The translations under genes and the position numbers were made by a program. Below are positions 26,637 through 35,668 of a DNA stretch of 64,000 nucleotides, piece after piece (within the stretch, counting starts at the first letter, position 1; each line of letters opens with the position of its first letter). A model generated the notes under the pieces. That model saw only the letters and a program-made list of their open reading frames with translations. It ran no database searches and was not told the origin of the DNA. Source of the DNA: Siminovitchia fordii DSM 16014 = CIP 108821 (lineage in GTDB: Bacteria; Bacillota; Bacilli; Bacillales; Bacillaceae_C); contig NZ_KB894692.1 of NCBI RefSeq assembly GCF_000374565.1, positions 105,867 through 169,866 on the forward strand. Direction: 5' to 3'.

Positions 26637-27857
26637 ATGAAAAAAGAAAACCGGTCAACCAAGAATAAATTATGGACTAAATCCTTTACATTGCTGGTAC
26701 TGGCAAATCTATTTATATTCATGAGTTTTCAGATGCTTATCCCAACAGTACCGCCTTATGTTAAGTCGTTGGGTGCCTCAGGCATTGAGATAGGAATGGT
26801 CACCATGGTGTTTTCTATCGGTGCTGTACTTATCAGGCCCTTTATTGGTTATTTACTGGAATTTTGCCAGCGTCGTTGGCTTATTTTAATTGGAGCTGCA
26901 GGCCTTTTGCTTGTTACGATCCTTTATCCCTTGACACAAATCGTCTTCATCTTGTTGGCATGCCGATTTCTGCATGGGTTTATGTGGGGATGGTCTTCAA
27001 CCGTTAACGGAACGGCTGCAGTGGATATCGTACCCAATGACCGTATTGGTGAAGGAATGGGGTATTTTGGGCTTTCCATTACAGTTGGCATGATCATCGC
27101 TCCCAGTATTGGTATATTTTTGTATCAACATTATTCTTTTGATATCATGATCCTATTTTCTGCGGTTCTTGGTGTTATCGCTCTCCTTTTATTTTCAATC
27201 ATAAAATATCAAACACCTGAAAGTGTAAAAATGATGAATAAAGAGGATGTTCGTTTTTCATTTTCGGACTCGCTTATCGAAACGTCCAGCTGGTTCCCTG
27301 CTTTTATCACTCTGCTCGCCACATTTGGGTACGGTACGATTGTCACGTTTATCGTTATATTTTCAGAAGAGCGCGGAATTGACCAAATATTTCTGTTCTA
27401 TATTTTGAATGCTGTAACTGCAACCCTCGTCCGTCCGGTAACAGGAAGGTGGTTCGACAGGAACGGTCCAAAGTTTTTAGTCATCGTTTGTTCAGGTCTG
27501 ACTTTCGTATCCATGTGGATTTTATCCTTTTCAACCGGCTGGGAAGGAATTGCGATTTCAGGCTGCTTATTCGGAGCCGGATATGGATCATTGATACCGG
27601 CCCTCCAGGCATGGGTACTGGCAAAAACGCCAAAAACACGAAGAGGGGTAGCGAATGGGATGTTTTATTCAGCGATCGATGTAGGCATTGGAATGAGTGG
27701 ATTGGTTTTTGGAATGGTTGCGCTATTTATAGATACAGCTAAATTGTTCCAAATATCAAGTTTCTTCTTTATTGCTGTTATAGTTTTCACATTTTTTGCC
27801 GGAGAAAAAACGTTTCATCAGTTCGCTAACCGGGTGGGTAAGGATGTCGACATTTGA
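26637..27857 (+). CDS. MFS transporter
   Basis: A 406-residue major facilitator with about twelve hydrophobic segments. The loop after helix 2 carries GAVLIRPFIGYLLE, and the cognate loop in the second half RPVTGRWFDRNGPK, both of the drug:H+ antiporter style. An arginine within helix 4 (CRFLHGFMWG) fits motif B. A drug or metabolite exporter is likely, substrate unknown. AAAGGTG stands 6 bases before ATG 26637; an in-frame GTG three codons upstream overlaps the ribosome binding site. Monocistronic with a palindromic operator candidate upstream. Confidence 0.85.
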   Translation: MKKENRSTKNKLWTKSFTLLVLANLFIFMSFQMLIPTVPPYVKSLGASGIEIGMVTMVFSIGAVLIRPFIGYLLEFCQRRWLILIGAAGLLLVTILYPLTQIVFILLACRFLHGFMWGWSSTVNGTAAVDIVPNDRIGEGMGYFGLSITVGMIIAPSIGIFLYQHYSFDIMILFSAVLGVIALLLFSIIKYQTPESVKMMNKEDVRFSFSDSLIETSSWFPAFITLLATFGYGTIVTFIVIFSEERGIDQIFLFYILNAVTATLVRPVTGRWFDRNGPKFLVIVCSGLTFVSMWILSFSTGWEGIAISGCLFGAGYGSLIPALQAWVLAKTPKTRRGVANGMFYSAIDVGIGMSGLVFGMVALFIDTAKLFQISSFFFIAVIVFTFFAGEKTFHQFANRVGKDVDI

Positions 27858-28034
27858 AAACCTCCTTGTCTCTATTTGAATTCATTTATCTAATACTATC
27901 GTAATGTGCCGGATGTAACAGGATGCAATATATTTGTAATAGAACATAAATAATCCTGTTATTCGTTTGATATGTTCCTCTGTTAGCATAGTCATCGTTA
28001 GCGATCTTCGACTAACAAAAAAGGAGGAGCAAAA

Positions 28035-28892
28035 ATGAGAAAGAAGATTATCGCATTTTTCACAGGAGCCATTATTGTAGGGGTCTTGGCAGGTGGGCAG
28101 GCATCAGCTTCAGCCGAGGCATATAAGGTGCAGCAGGGCGATTCCTTATGGAGCATCTCGCAGAAGCACGGGACCTCAGTACAACAGTTAAAGTCCTGGA
28201 ATGATCTTTCCAGCGATCTCATTTTTCCGAACCAACAGCTACATATTTCTGCTGATAAGGCTGTTAATAAAGAAAATAACATAGATGATATATATGTTGT
28301 TAAATCGGGAGATTCCTTATGGAAAATCTCACAAAAATTTGGAGTCCAAGTCAATGAGTTAATAGCTTGGAATAAATTATCATCTGATTTGATTCATCCT
28401 GGCCAAAAGCTCGCAGTGAAGGGTAATCCGGTACCGGTTCAAACTGAAACGGTAAATACAGTTTCACAACAACCGGCGCCTGAACAAAAAGAAGCAGTTG
28501 CACAGCAATCTGCCCCTAAGGAAACTCAAGCACCTGCGCAGCAACCTGCTCCTGAACAAGCTCAAGCACCTGCTGAAAAAAATGAGTCCGCAAGCCCGCA
28601 AGGCAACGAAATGACCGTAACAGCAACTGCTTATACTGCGTATTGCAATGGTTGCTCCGGTGTGACGGCTACAGGTATCGACCTTCGTTCAAATCCTGGC
28701 CAGAAAGTTATAGCTGTTGATCCATCTGTCATCCCACTCGGTTCAAAAGTTCATGTGGAGGGATATGGAACAGCAATTGCCGGTGATACAGGCGGAGCCA
28801 TCAAGGGAAACAAAATTGATGTTTTTGTTCCTTCGAAATCGGAAGCAATGAAATTTGGAGTCAAAACAGTAAAAATTAAAGTGCTAAATTAA
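28035..28892 (+). CDS. Secreted LysM-3D cell-wall protein (YocH-like)
   Basis: A 285-residue secreted protein: signal peptide ending near ASASAEA (about residue 29), two LysM peptidoglycan-binding modules (about 29-73 and 86-130), a Pro/Gln/Ala-rich linker with PAPEQ repeats (about 137-190), then a C-terminal 3D domain (VTATAYTAYCNGCSGVTATG) named for its aspartates, of the MltA/double-psi-barrel type. Layout and length match B. subtilis YocH, a WalR-controlled muralytic enzyme. TGTAAC (27914) and TGTAAT (27935) upstream resemble single WalR half sites but not a full double box. AAGGAGGAG precedes ATG. Confidence 0.88.
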   Translation: MRKKIIAFFTGAIIVGVLAGGQASASAEAYKVQQGDSLWSISQKHGTSVQQLKSWNDLSSDLIFPNQQLHISADKAVNKENNIDDIYVVKSGDSLWKISQKFGVQVNELIAWNKLSSDLIHPGQKLAVKGNPVPVQTETVNTVSQQPAPEQKEAVAQQSAPKETQAPAQQPAPEQAQAPAEKNESASPQGNEMTVTATAYTAYCNGCSGVTATGIDLRSNPGQKVIAVDPSVIPLGSKVHVEGYGTAIAGDTGGAIKGNKIDVFVPSKSEAMKFGVKTVKIKVLN

Positions 28893-28908
28893 TCAGACCC
28901 CTCTGAGA

Positions 28909-28939
28909 GACCTAACCATGAATGGTTAGGTCTTGTTTT
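28909..28939 (+). terminator. Terminator of the LysM-3D gene
   Basis: Perfect 11-bp stem GACCTAACCAT/ATGGTTAGGTC, then TTGTTTTA. Confidence 0.85.
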
Positions 28940-28961
28940 ATATAAGCAGGAATAAGGGTAC
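28935..28961 (+). promoter_or_regulatory. Sigma-B-like promoter
   Basis: GTTTTA, 15 bases, GGGTAC, close to the sigma-B consensus GTTTAA-N12-15-GGGWAW. The -35 box is the T-tract of the preceding terminator. The start would fall near 28967, just before the ribosome binding site. Confidence 0.5.
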
Positions 28962-28984
28962 GATAATGGAAAGGAGGAATGGAT

Positions 28985-29413
28985 ATGAATTTTAGCGTTG
29001 TAGGGATATATGATACAGAAAAAGAAGTCATAGGTGTCATTAAAACATTTCTTCTCGAAGGATTTAAAGAAGAGAATTTCTCCGTTTTAGCAGTAGATGA
29101 ATCAAAAATAGGATTAATTGAAAAAGAAACAAATGTTCATGACAAGCATGTGTCCAGTGAAGAGGCATATGGAATTATAAGCGGTTTTCTGACAGGGATC
29201 AGCGGAGGTTTCATCGTACCGGGATTGACGGTTCCGGGATTGGGTCCTATTATTGCTGCTGGCCCCTTGGCATCACTCATTGAGGGAAAAAGTCATAAGG
29301 ATGTCAAGGATCTGTTGATTACATCGGGATTAAAAGAAGAAGATGCAAATAGGTATGCTGATCAGTTGAATGAAGGAAAAATCATCCTGTTTTATGAACA
29401 CGGTTCATCATAA
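28985..29413 (+). CDS. General stress protein 17M-like (YflT-type domain)
   Basis: A 142-residue protein. The first 60 residues (VVGIYDTEKEVIGVIKTFLL) match the general stress protein 17M-like domain known from B. subtilis YflT. A glycine-rich hydrophobic middle (GFLTGISGGFIVPGLTVPG) and a C-terminal helical part (LKEEDANRYADQLNEGKIIL) follow. AAGGAGG is 7 bases before ATG 28985; the ATG at 28979 is too close. The upstream sigma-B-like promoter supports a stress role. Molecular activity is unknown. Confidence 0.75.
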   Translation: MNFSVVGIYDTEKEVIGVIKTFLLEGFKEENFSVLAVDESKIGLIEKETNVHDKHVSSEEAYGIISGFLTGISGGFIVPGLTVPGLGPIIAAGPLASLIEGKSHKDVKDLLITSGLKEEDANRYADQLNEGKIILFYEHGSS

Positions 29414-29521
29414 GAATGCCGCTTTCCTTGCCAAAAATGGAAAACTTTCCGATAATGGGTAAGGGAGTAGCCGTGCTTACCCAATCATGACAGGGTATTG
29501 TTTATGAAGGGGAGAATACCA

Positions 29522-30175
29522 ATGAATAAAATAAGCAAAAAAAGACCTGCGGTTCAAAGTAAGCCAGCCAAAAGGAAGCGCAGGGTTTTGCTTATGCTCA
29601 TATTGCCTTTTGCAGCATTCATGCTGTTGCTTACATATCTGGAAAAACAAAATACAGAGATTCAAGATACACAGCCGAATGGGGAAATTCCAAGTGAATT
29701 CATGCCAATATATAAAGCTGCTGAAACAGAGTACGGCGTCCCATGGTATCTGTTGGCGGCGCATCATCGTGTGGAAACAATATTTTCCACAATGGATCCC
29801 ATGATTTCACCTGTCGGTGCCGAGGGACACATGCAGTTCATGCCATGTACATTTGTAGGGTGGGCGCATCCCAGTTGTGAGGGACTTGGTGAAGGTGATA
29901 TTCCGGAGGATGAAAAAACTGATCCTGCCGTGATAAAAAAATATGGCGGATATGGCGTTGATGCAAACGGTGATGGAAAAGCAGACCCATGGGACATCGA
30001 AGACTCGATATTCACGGCAGCGAATTATTTGGCTCAAAACGGAGCAGCCGCAGGCGACTTTGAGAAAGCTGTTTTTGCCTATAATCACAGCGACGAATAC
30101 GTCGAAGAAGTTTTATATTATGCTGAAAAATTTCAAAGAGAATACAAAACGGGAGCATTAAGCTCCCGAGAATAA
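29522..30175 (+). CDS. Lytic transglycosylase-like membrane-anchored protein
   Basis: A 217-residue protein: a very basic N terminus (KKRPAVQSKPAKRKRR), one membrane segment (about 26-44), then a lysozyme-like domain. YGVPWYLLAAHHRVETIFS carries the likely catalytic Glu, and VGAEGHMQFMP fits the next signature, as in the CwlT-type transglycosylases. WGDIED-like and AYNHSDEYVEEVLYYAEKF complete the fold. It would cleave glycan strands at the outer face of the membrane. ATG 29522 has AGGGGAG upstream. The last codons contain a perfect hairpin CGGGAGC-ATTAA-GCTCCCG. Confidence 0.8.
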   Translation: MNKISKKRPAVQSKPAKRKRRVLLMLILPFAAFMLLLTYLEKQNTEIQDTQPNGEIPSEFMPIYKAAETEYGVPWYLLAAHHRVETIFSTMDPMISPVGAEGHMQFMPCTFVGWAHPSCEGLGEGDIPEDEKTDPAVIKKYGGYGVDANGDGKADPWDIEDSIFTAANYLAQNGAAAGDFEKAVFAYNHSDEYVEEVLYYAEKFQREYKTGALSSRE

Positions 30176-30183
30176 GGCAATGT

Positions 30184-30444
30184 TTAAGATTTGCGTCCTC
30201 TGGCCATAGCTCCCATGATAAGGCTGAGAACCAACACCAATATGATGGCTCCGATCAATGCAGGAACAATGGCGATCCCTGCCATCGTTGGCCCCCAATC
30301 TCCGAATAATGCTCCGCCAATCCAAGCTCCAATTATCCCTGCAATGATATTACCAATAATTCCACCGGGTACATCCTTACCCAAAATCAATCCAGCAAGC
30401 CAACCGATAATACCGCCAACAATCAGATATAATAGAAAGCCCAT
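30184..30444 (-). CDS. GlsB/YeaQ/YmgE family membrane protein
   Basis: An 86-residue, glycine-rich protein with three hydrophobic segments (GGIIGWLAGLILG, GIIGNIIAGIIGAWIGGALFG, VPALIGAIILVLVLSLI), a transglycosylase-associated/GlsB-type stress membrane protein. AGAAGGAG lies about 9 bases before ATG. On the minus strand GTTTAT-14-GGCAAT (30513-30518 and 30493-30498) is a weak sigma-B-like match. It converges on the transglycosylase gene with only 8 bases between. Confidence 0.88.
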   Translation of the reverse strand: MGFLLYLIVGGIIGWLAGLILGKDVPGGIIGNIIAGIIGAWIGGALFGDWGPTMAGIAIVPALIGAIILVLVLSLIMGAMARGRKS

Positions 30445-30633
30445 GTAAAATCATCTCCTTCTAAGAATTTTCTTTATTGCCTTGGTTTTATTATTGCCTG
30501 TTCAAATATAGGATAAACATTTTTTTACCTTCGTACTCATCGTTCCCATCTACAGTTCAATCTTCAAAGGCAAATCCAATTATTTTTATAATCCCGATGA
30601 TTTTGTTATCATAAAAATTGGATTCGATTTTTA

Positions 30634-30648
30634 ATAAGATTAACTTAT
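30634..30648. promoter_or_regulatory. CcpC-type operator upstream of aconitase
   Basis: ATAA-GATTAAC-TTAT matches the ATAA-N7-TTAT dyad bound by the citrate-responsive repressor CcpC at B. subtilis citB. Its centre lies about 66 bp before the predicted transcription start, as in B. subtilis, and a TTAT half site lies at 30677-30680 near -28. Confidence 0.7.
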
Positions 30649-30671
30649 TGTTTTCAATAACTTTCTTATTA

Positions 30672-30700
30672 TTTACTTATGTCCCAACATGTAATATGAT
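30672..30700 (+). promoter_or_regulatory. Promoter of acnA/citB
   Basis: TTTACT, 17-bp spacer, TATGAT. The leader contains a hairpin GCCAATTCC/GGGATTGGC (about 30716-30738). Confidence 0.65.
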
Positions 30701-30785
30701 TAAATTGTGAACAAAGCCAATTCCTTTTCGGGATTGGCAAAATTGTTGTTCGGAAAAGAAACTATGATCAAAAGGGGTAATTGAA

Positions 30786-33503
30786 ATGGCAAAAACTAAA
30801 AACGACATTTTTAACGCCCGCTCATCTTTTGAGATTGATGGCAAACGGTATCACTTTTATCGCTTGTCTGCCTTGGAAGATGAGGGAGTGGCATCGATCT
30901 CTCGTTTGCCATATTCCATTAAAGTACTGTTGGAATCTGTCCTAAGACAATATGACGGACGCGTAATTACAAAAGAGCACGTAGAGAATTTGGCAAAATG
31001 GGCAACTGGAGAGGTCCAGAACGGGGAAGTTCCATTTAAGCCTTCACGCGTCATTTTGCAGGACTTCACAGGTGTACCGGCAGTTGTTGATTTGGCAGCA
31101 TTAAGGAAAGCCATGTCAGACCTCGGTGGGGATGCAGAAAAAATCAACCCTGAAATTCCTGTTGATTTGGTAATCGACCACTCTGTACAAGTTGATACGT
31201 ATGGTTCTCCACAAGCACTTCAAGTGAACATGGACTATGAGTTTGAACGTAATGCTGAGCGCTATGAATTTTTAAGCTGGGCTCAAAAAGCATTTAAAAA
31301 TTACCGTGCGGTTCCACCTGCAACTGGAATTGTCCACCAGGTTAACTTAGAATACCTTGCGAATGTTGTTCATTCCATTGAAACTCCGGACGGAGATTAT
31401 GAGGCGTTTCCCGATACACTTGTCGGAACAGACTCCCATACTACAATGATCAATGGTATAGGTGTTCTCGGATGGGGTGTAGGCGGAATTGAAGCCGAAG
31501 CCGGTATGCTGGGGCAACCATCTTATTTCCCGATTCCGGAAGTTGTTGGGGTAAAATTGACAGGGGAGCTACCTAATGGAGCTACTGCGACGGATTTGGC
31601 ATTAAAGGTGACAAATGTTCTTCGGGCACATGGCGTCGTAGGAAAATTTGTTGAGTTCTTCGGAGACGGAGTTTCTACATTACCGCTTGCAGATCGTGCG
31701 ACAGTTGCAAACATGGCTCCTGAATACGGCGCAACATGTGGATTCTTCCCTGTAGATGAGGAAACATTGAATTACCTCCGTTTGACAGGACGCCCAGAAG
31801 AACAAGTGAAACTCGTTGAAAAATATTTGCGTGAAAATGATATGTTCTTCACAGTCGACAAAGAGGAGCCTGTTTATAAAGACATCGTGGAAATCAATCT
31901 TTCCGAGATTGAGGCAAATCTTTCAGGGCCAAAACGTCCGCAAGACCTGATCCCACTTTCTCAAATGCAGAACACATTCAAGGAAGCATTGAGCGCTCCT
32001 GTCAGCAACCAAAGCTTTGGTCTTGAACCTGCTGAAATTACAAAAGAAGCGTCAGTCAAGTTTGATGACGGCTCTGAAGAAAAAATGAAAACTGGTGCAG
32101 TTGTTATTGCAGCCATCACAAGCTGCACAAACACTTCAAACCCGTATGTAATGCTTGGAGCCGGGTTGCTTGCTAAAAAAGCCGTTGAAAAAGGGCTGCA
32201 AGTACCAAAATATGTGAAAACATCTCTTGCGCCGGGTTCCAAAGTTGTTACAGGATATTTGCGTGATGCGGGCTTAATGCCTTATTTGTCCAAGCTTGGA
32301 TTCGACTTGGTCGGTTACGGCTGTACGACATGCATCGGAAACTCCGGTCCACTAAAGGACGAAATTGAAAAGTCAATCATAGAGAATGATCTTCTTGTCA
32401 CATCTGTTCTTTCCGGAAATCGTAACTTTGAAGGTCGTATCCATCCGCTTGTAAAAGGGAACTATCTCGCATCACCTCCGCTTGTAGTTGCCTACGCACT
32501 TGCCGGAACTGTAGATATCGATTTAACAAAAGAGCCGCTTGGAAAAGATGCCGACGGCAATGACATTTACATGAAAGATATCTGGCCAAGCAAGGAAGAG
32601 GTTGCCGAAACTGTCAAAAAGACAGTTACACCGGAATTATTCCGTAAAGAATATGAACATGTATTCAGCGATAACAAGCGTTGGAATGAAATCAAAACAA
32701 GCAACGAACCTCTTTACAATTGGAATGCAGATTCAACATATATCCAAAATCCGCCGTTCTTTGAAAACTTATCCAAAGAATTGGCAACCATCGAACCTCT
32801 GAAAGACTTGCGTGTTGTTGGGAAATTCGGAGATTCGGTCACCACTGACCATATCTCTCCGGCTGGCGCAATTGGAAAAGATACGCCTGCAGGTAAATAT
32901 TTACTTGACAATGGTGTCCAGCCTCGTGAGTTTAACTCTTACGGTTCACGAAGAGGAAACCACGAAGTCATGATGCGTGGTACATTCGCCAATATCCGTA
33001 TCCGTAACCAGGTTGCTCCAGGTACGGAGGGCGGTTATTCCACATACTGGCCTACTGGCGAAGTCGGCTCCATGTATGATACATGCATGAGATACAAGGA
33101 AGATGGTACTGGTCTTGTCGTACTTGCAGGTAAAGACTATGGAATGGGGTCATCACGTGACTGGGCTGCTAAAGGAACTTACCTTCTTGGAATCAAAACG
33201 GTCATTGCTGAGAGCTATGAACGTATTCACCGTTCAAACCTCGCGATGATGGGCGTGCTTCCTTTACAGTTCAAAAAAGGCGAAAATGCGGATGTACTCG
33301 GGTTGACAGGAAAAGAAGTTATCAACGTTCAAATTGATGAAAATGTCAAACCGCGTGACATCGTTAAAGTTACCGCAGTAGCAGAAGATGGAAGCAAAAC
33401 AGAATTTGAAGCTCTAGTCCGCTTTGATTCTGTCGTGGAAATCGACTATTACCGTAATGGCGGTATCCTGCCAATGGTTCTACGTGGGAAAGTCGCTGAA
33501 TAA
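30786..33503 (+). CDS. acnA: Aconitate hydratase (citB-type)
   Basis: A 905-residue aconitase A/IRP-type enzyme that interconverts citrate and isocitrate in the TCA cycle through a [4Fe-4S] cluster. Cluster cysteines are in [11 protein letters not shown] and [11 protein letters not shown]; the C-terminal swivel domain has [16 protein letters not shown]. Homologues in B. subtilis also bind mRNA when iron-starved. Start ATG 30786 has AAAGGGG upstream. A CcpC dyad and promoter are visible upstream. It begins the conserved block that runs to parC. Confidence 0.97.
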   Translation: MAKTKNDIFNARSSFEIDGKRYHFYRLSALEDEGVASISRLPYSIKVLLESVLRQYDGRVITKEHVENLAKWATGEVQNGEVPFKPSRVILQDFTGVPAVVDLAALRKAMSDLGGDAEKINPEIPVDLVIDHSVQVDTYGSPQALQVNMDYEFERNAERYEFLSWAQKAFKNYRAVPPATGIVHQVNLEYLANVVHSIETPDGDYEAFPDTLVGTDSHTTMINGIGVLGWGVGGIEAEAGMLGQPSYFPIPEVVGVKLTGELPNGATATDLALKVTNVLRAHGVVGKFVEFFGDGVSTLPLADRATVANMAPEYGATCGFFPVDEETLNYLRLTGRPEEQVKLVEKYLRENDMFFTVDKEEPVYKDIVEINLSEIEANLSGPKRPQDLIPLSQMQNTFKEALSAPVSNQSFGLEPAEITKEASVKFDDGSEEKMKTGAVVIAAITSCTNTSNPYVMLGAGLLAKKAVEKGLQVPKYVKTSLAPGSKVVTGYLRDAGLMPYLSKLGFDLVGYGCTTCIGNSGPLKDEIEKSIIENDLLVTSVLSGNRNFEGRIHPLVKGNYLASPPLVVAYALAGTVDIDLTKEPLGKDADGNDIYMKDIWPSKEEVAETVKKTVTPELFRKEYEHVFSDNKRWNEIKTSNEPLYNWNADSTYIQNPPFFENLSKELATIEPLKDLRVVGKFGDSVTTDHISPAGAIGKDTPAGKYLLDNGVQPREFNSYGSRRGNHEVMMRGTFANIRIRNQVAPGTEGGYSTYWPTGEVGSMYDTCMRYKEDGTGLVVLAGKDYGMGSSRDWAAKGTYLLGIKTVIAESYERIHRSNLAMMGVLPLQFKKGENADVLGLTGKEVINVQIDENVKPRDIVKVTAVAEDGSKTEFEALVRFDSVVEIDYYRNGGILPMVLRGKVAE

Positions 33504-33671
33504 GAATTTACCTTACTTTCAGTAGATTTGACTTAACTATTGCAACCCAACATAAGGCTACTGTGTTTGTTGCACGAGTAGGATGTCCAGCAGCTTTGCT
33601 ATCATTGTTGCCTAAAGTCCTTGAATAAGCTGGAGCACAGGAGCTTATAACGGTTATAACACTTTTTAAAC
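33504..33671. other. Unassigned gap after acnA
   Basis: About 170 bp without a gene. TGCAAC (about 33541) and GTTGCA (about 33571) form a distant inverted pair; nothing else can be assigned. Confidence 0.3.
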
Positions 33672-33712
33672 AGAAACATCCTGCCATAAAGGCAGGATGT
33701 TTCTAATTGTTT
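33672..33712 (+). terminator. Terminator downstream of acnA
   Basis: Perfect 14-bp stem AGAAACATCCTGCC/GGCAGGATGTTTCT with a 5-base loop, then AATTGTTTT. Confidence 0.85.
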
Positions 33713-33782
33713 TAAAAAGAGTTAGAAAATTGGTTTAACTTCCCTTTGTAATGACAATAATATAGTGAAGGAGTGATGGAAG

Positions 33783-33920
33783 ATGAGAAGATATAAAAGA
33801 AAAACATTTTTGGATTTAGTAGCAGAAAATAGAGAAGCGCTGCTCAAAGATTTGGATGCACTGGAGAGAATTGAAAATCGATTGGAAGAAAAGCATTTGA
33901 AACGAGGGAAAATCAGTTAA
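33783..33920 (+). CDS. FbpB-like small basic protein
   Basis: A 45-residue basic peptide: MRRYKRKTFLDLVAENREAL, then a charged helix KDLDALERIENRLEEKHLKR. It resembles the FbpB family, which in B. subtilis works with the small RNA FsrA in the iron-sparing response. AAGGAG lies 9 bases before ATG. The upstream AATGACAATAATATAG contains only half of a Fur box, so iron control is not shown. At this place B. subtilis has yneN instead. Confidence 0.7.
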   Translation: MRRYKRKTFLDLVAENREALLKDLDALERIENRLEEKHLKRGKIS

Positions 33921-33974
33921 GCTGCTCATATTTTTTCTCCTTCAGGAAACAATGATTATAGAAGGGGGAGAAAA

Positions 33975-34118
33975 ATGGGGAATCCAAAAAGAGGCCAAGA
34001 GAACTTTACACCGGACCATCTTGGGGAGAAGTCAGTTGCTGTTGACGCAAACAAAGGAAAGAAGATGGCTGATAAAACGGGTCGTCATCCTCATATCATC
34101 CAGACAAAAGGGGAATAA
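33975..34118 (+). CDS. sspN: Small acid-soluble spore protein N
   Basis: A 47-residue protein, MGNPKRGQENFTPDHLGEKS then ANKGKKMADKTGRHPHIIQT, closely following the SspN pattern (GNxK...P.HLGTK...ANKG.KM...G..P.IIQTKGE). It is a minor forespore-specific SASP of unknown detailed role. GAAGGGGGAG precedes ATG 33975. In B. subtilis sspN and tlp form one sigma-G-dependent operon, and tlp follows here after 30 bases. Confidence 0.92.
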   Translation: MGNPKRGQENFTPDHLGEKSVAVDANKGKKMADKTGRHPHIIQTKGE

Positions 34119-34148
34119 CACTATTGATTTTTTGAGGGGGAAAACGCT

Positions 34149-34382
34149 ATGGCAGACTACAGGCCGAAACCGGATGACCGCAGTGATAATGTAGAAAAGC
34201 TACAAGAAATGGTTCATAATACGATTGAAAACATGGAAAAAGCTGAGGAAACAATGCAATTTTCCAATGAGGAACAAAAATCGCAAATTGAACAAAAAAA
34301 TGAACGGAGAAGAGAAAGTATCCGGGGCATGCGTGAGGAAATAAAAGATGAAGCTGCTGCCCATCAAAATAATGAACATTAA
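34149..34382 (+). CDS. tlp: Small acid-soluble spore protein Tlp
   Basis: A 77-residue, very hydrophilic helical protein beginning [20 protein letters not shown] and continuing with [16 protein letters not shown], the Tlp family signature. It is a forespore-specific minor SASP, named for an old thioredoxin-like label, without the thioredoxin motif. AGGGGG lies 9 bases upstream. A terminator follows 8 bases after the stop. Confidence 0.93.
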   Translation: MADYRPKPDDRSDNVEKLQEMVHNTIENMEKAEETMQFSNEEQKSQIEQKNERRRESIRGMREEIKDEAAAHQNNEH

Positions 34383-34390
34383 TCATATAG

Positions 34391-34411
34391 GCCGGCGAAT
34401 GCCGGCTTTTA
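34391..34411 (+). terminator. Terminator of sspN-tlp
   Basis: GCCGGC-GAAT-GCCGGC followed by TTTTAAT. Confidence 0.85.
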
Positions 34412-34605
34412 ATGATTGAAAATCGAAAGGCAAACAGAAAACACCAAGCATCGTTGATAATCTCAAATGATTAACTTAGATTCTTCATTAGCCAATCAGA
34501 AGAGATTGGGAGCCAATAAACCGGTACGGCTGCTGAACATCCAAATTTGCTTTAAATGTAAAGGGTTAAATGAAATTAAATAGTCATTGTTGTATACCTT
34601 TATGG
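34412..34605 (+). other. Gap ending in a terminator; possible small RNA
   Basis: About 195 bp without an open frame, ending at a strong terminator that serves no visible gene. CCAATC-AGAAGA-GATTGG near 34495 can form a hairpin. An unannotated transcript is possible but no promoter is clear. Confidence 0.3.
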
Positions 34606-34632
34606 AACCCTCTCAGTAGAGAGGGTTTTTTG
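34606..34632 (+). terminator. Orphan terminator
   Basis: Perfect 9-bp stem AACCCTCTC/GAGAGGGTT, AGTA loop, then TTTTTGC. Confidence 0.85.
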
Positions 34633-34743
34633 CTTTGGTAAAATAATTGCTCGCTTTTATCAGACTCTTTGTCCAATCATTTACAGCAATATCCAATATA
34701 TTAATATCGAGCCGGCATTAATAGCATAAAGGAGGTGCAACAT

Positions 34744-34923
34744 ATGAGCTTTGAATTTGAAGATGATTTTGTTGGAGGAGAAAGAGAAAGACGTAGAAGG
34801 CGCCGAGTTCGATTACTTTGTAGATGCCGAGAAGTATGGGACTGGGATGATTGTGAACACCACCACCATCACCATCATCGCGACCGCGAGCGGTTCATTT
34901 GCCGTTGTAGGGAGCGAGACTAA
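34744..34923 (+). CDS. Arg/His/Cys-rich small protein of unknown function
   Basis: A 59-residue protein: an acidic start MSFEFEDDFVGGE, a block of eight basic residues (RERRRRRR), a first LLCRCRE motif, WDWDDCE, seven consecutive histidines, then a second FICRCRE motif near the end. Five cysteines and seven histidines suggest metal binding. AAGGAGGTG is 6 bases before ATG, a very strong ribosome binding site. It lies between spore genes and yneP; CATAAA just upstream could belong to a sporulation promoter, but I cannot show it. I do not recognise the family. Confidence 0.7.
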   Translation: MSFEFEDDFVGGERERRRRRRVRLLCRCREVWDWDDCEHHHHHHHRDRERFICRCRERD

Positions 34924-34959
34924 AGTATGAAATAAGATAGGCCCGACCTCCGGTTAACT

Positions 34960-35000
34960 GAGAAATCCCTCTGAGGTGACAGTCGTAGGGATTTCTCTTA
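34960..35000 (+). terminator. Probable terminator of the Arg/His/Cys-rich gene
   Basis: Perfect 11-bp stem GAGAAATCCCT/AGGGATTTCTC with a 16-base loop, then TTATAT. The T-run is poor. Confidence 0.6.
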
Positions 35001-35225
35001 TATAATAAGGGAACCTTTACGAAGGTCCGGAAATTAAATTTATTACGATCTCATACTCTGTCAGCATTCAGCCACTTGTTAATGTTTTAGCCAGTTGCCA
35101 ATATATACAGTCGACTGGTTATTTAAGTTTTTCGCTCCCTCTTCTGACTACTTTCTTCTATAATATAGTAATACTATAATAAAGTATGTAAATCGATTTT
35201 ATTTTGGAAAGGTTGGATCTACAAA

Positions 35226-35666
35226 ATGAGCCATGTTGTAGCACATACAAATATTGAAGTACGATATGCAGAAACAGACCAGATGGGCGTAGTGCATCAT
35301 TCCAATTACATCGTTTGGATGGAACTTGGAAGGACACAACTTATTAAAGAATTGGGATTTTCCTATGCGGAAATGGAGAAGAGCGGTATCCTGGCACCGG
35401 TATTGGATGTTCAGGTCTCATATAAAAAGCCGCTTACATATGGTGATAACGCTATTATCAAAACCTGGATCGATTCGTACGACGGGTTTAAAGTGACTTA
35501 TGGATACACCGTACTGAGTGAGAGCGGCGAACTGGCTGTAACAGGGCTCACTAGTCATGTTTGCGTAAGAAAAGAGGATTTCCGACCGGTCCGACTGAAA
35601 AAGATGTTTCCGGATTGGCATGAAGCATACGAAAAAGCAAAGAAAAAAGAGAATGAGGGCTATTAA
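35226..35666 (+). CDS. yneP: Acyl-CoA thioesterase, YneP-like
   Basis: A 146-residue hot-dog fold thioesterase of the 4-hydroxybenzoyl-CoA type. The catalytic Asp lies in RYAETDQMGVVHHSNYIVWM (tyrosine/aspartate loop plus helix), as in YbgC-like enzymes. Position in the sspN-tlp-yneP-yneQ order gives the name. GGAAAGG is upstream of ATG at a long spacing. A perfect palindrome TATAGTA-A-TACTATA (35164-35178) overlaps the -10 region TATAAT and may be an operator. The physiological acyl-CoA is not known. Confidence 0.88.
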   Translation: MSHVVAHTNIEVRYAETDQMGVVHHSNYIVWMELGRTQLIKELGFSYAEMEKSGILAPVLDVQVSYKKPLTYGDNAIIKTWIDSYDGFKVTYGYTVLSESGELAVTGLTSHVCVRKEDFRPVRLKKMFPDWHEAYEKAKKKENEGY

Positions 35667-35668
35667 GA

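Noticed and set aside
27914..27951. WalR double box upstream of the LysM-3D gene
   Set aside because: Single TGTAAY half sites are present but the partner half sites at 5-base spacing are poor.
33745..33765. Fur box before the FbpB-like gene
   Set aside because: TGACAATAATATAG matches only about half of the consensus; not enough to call.
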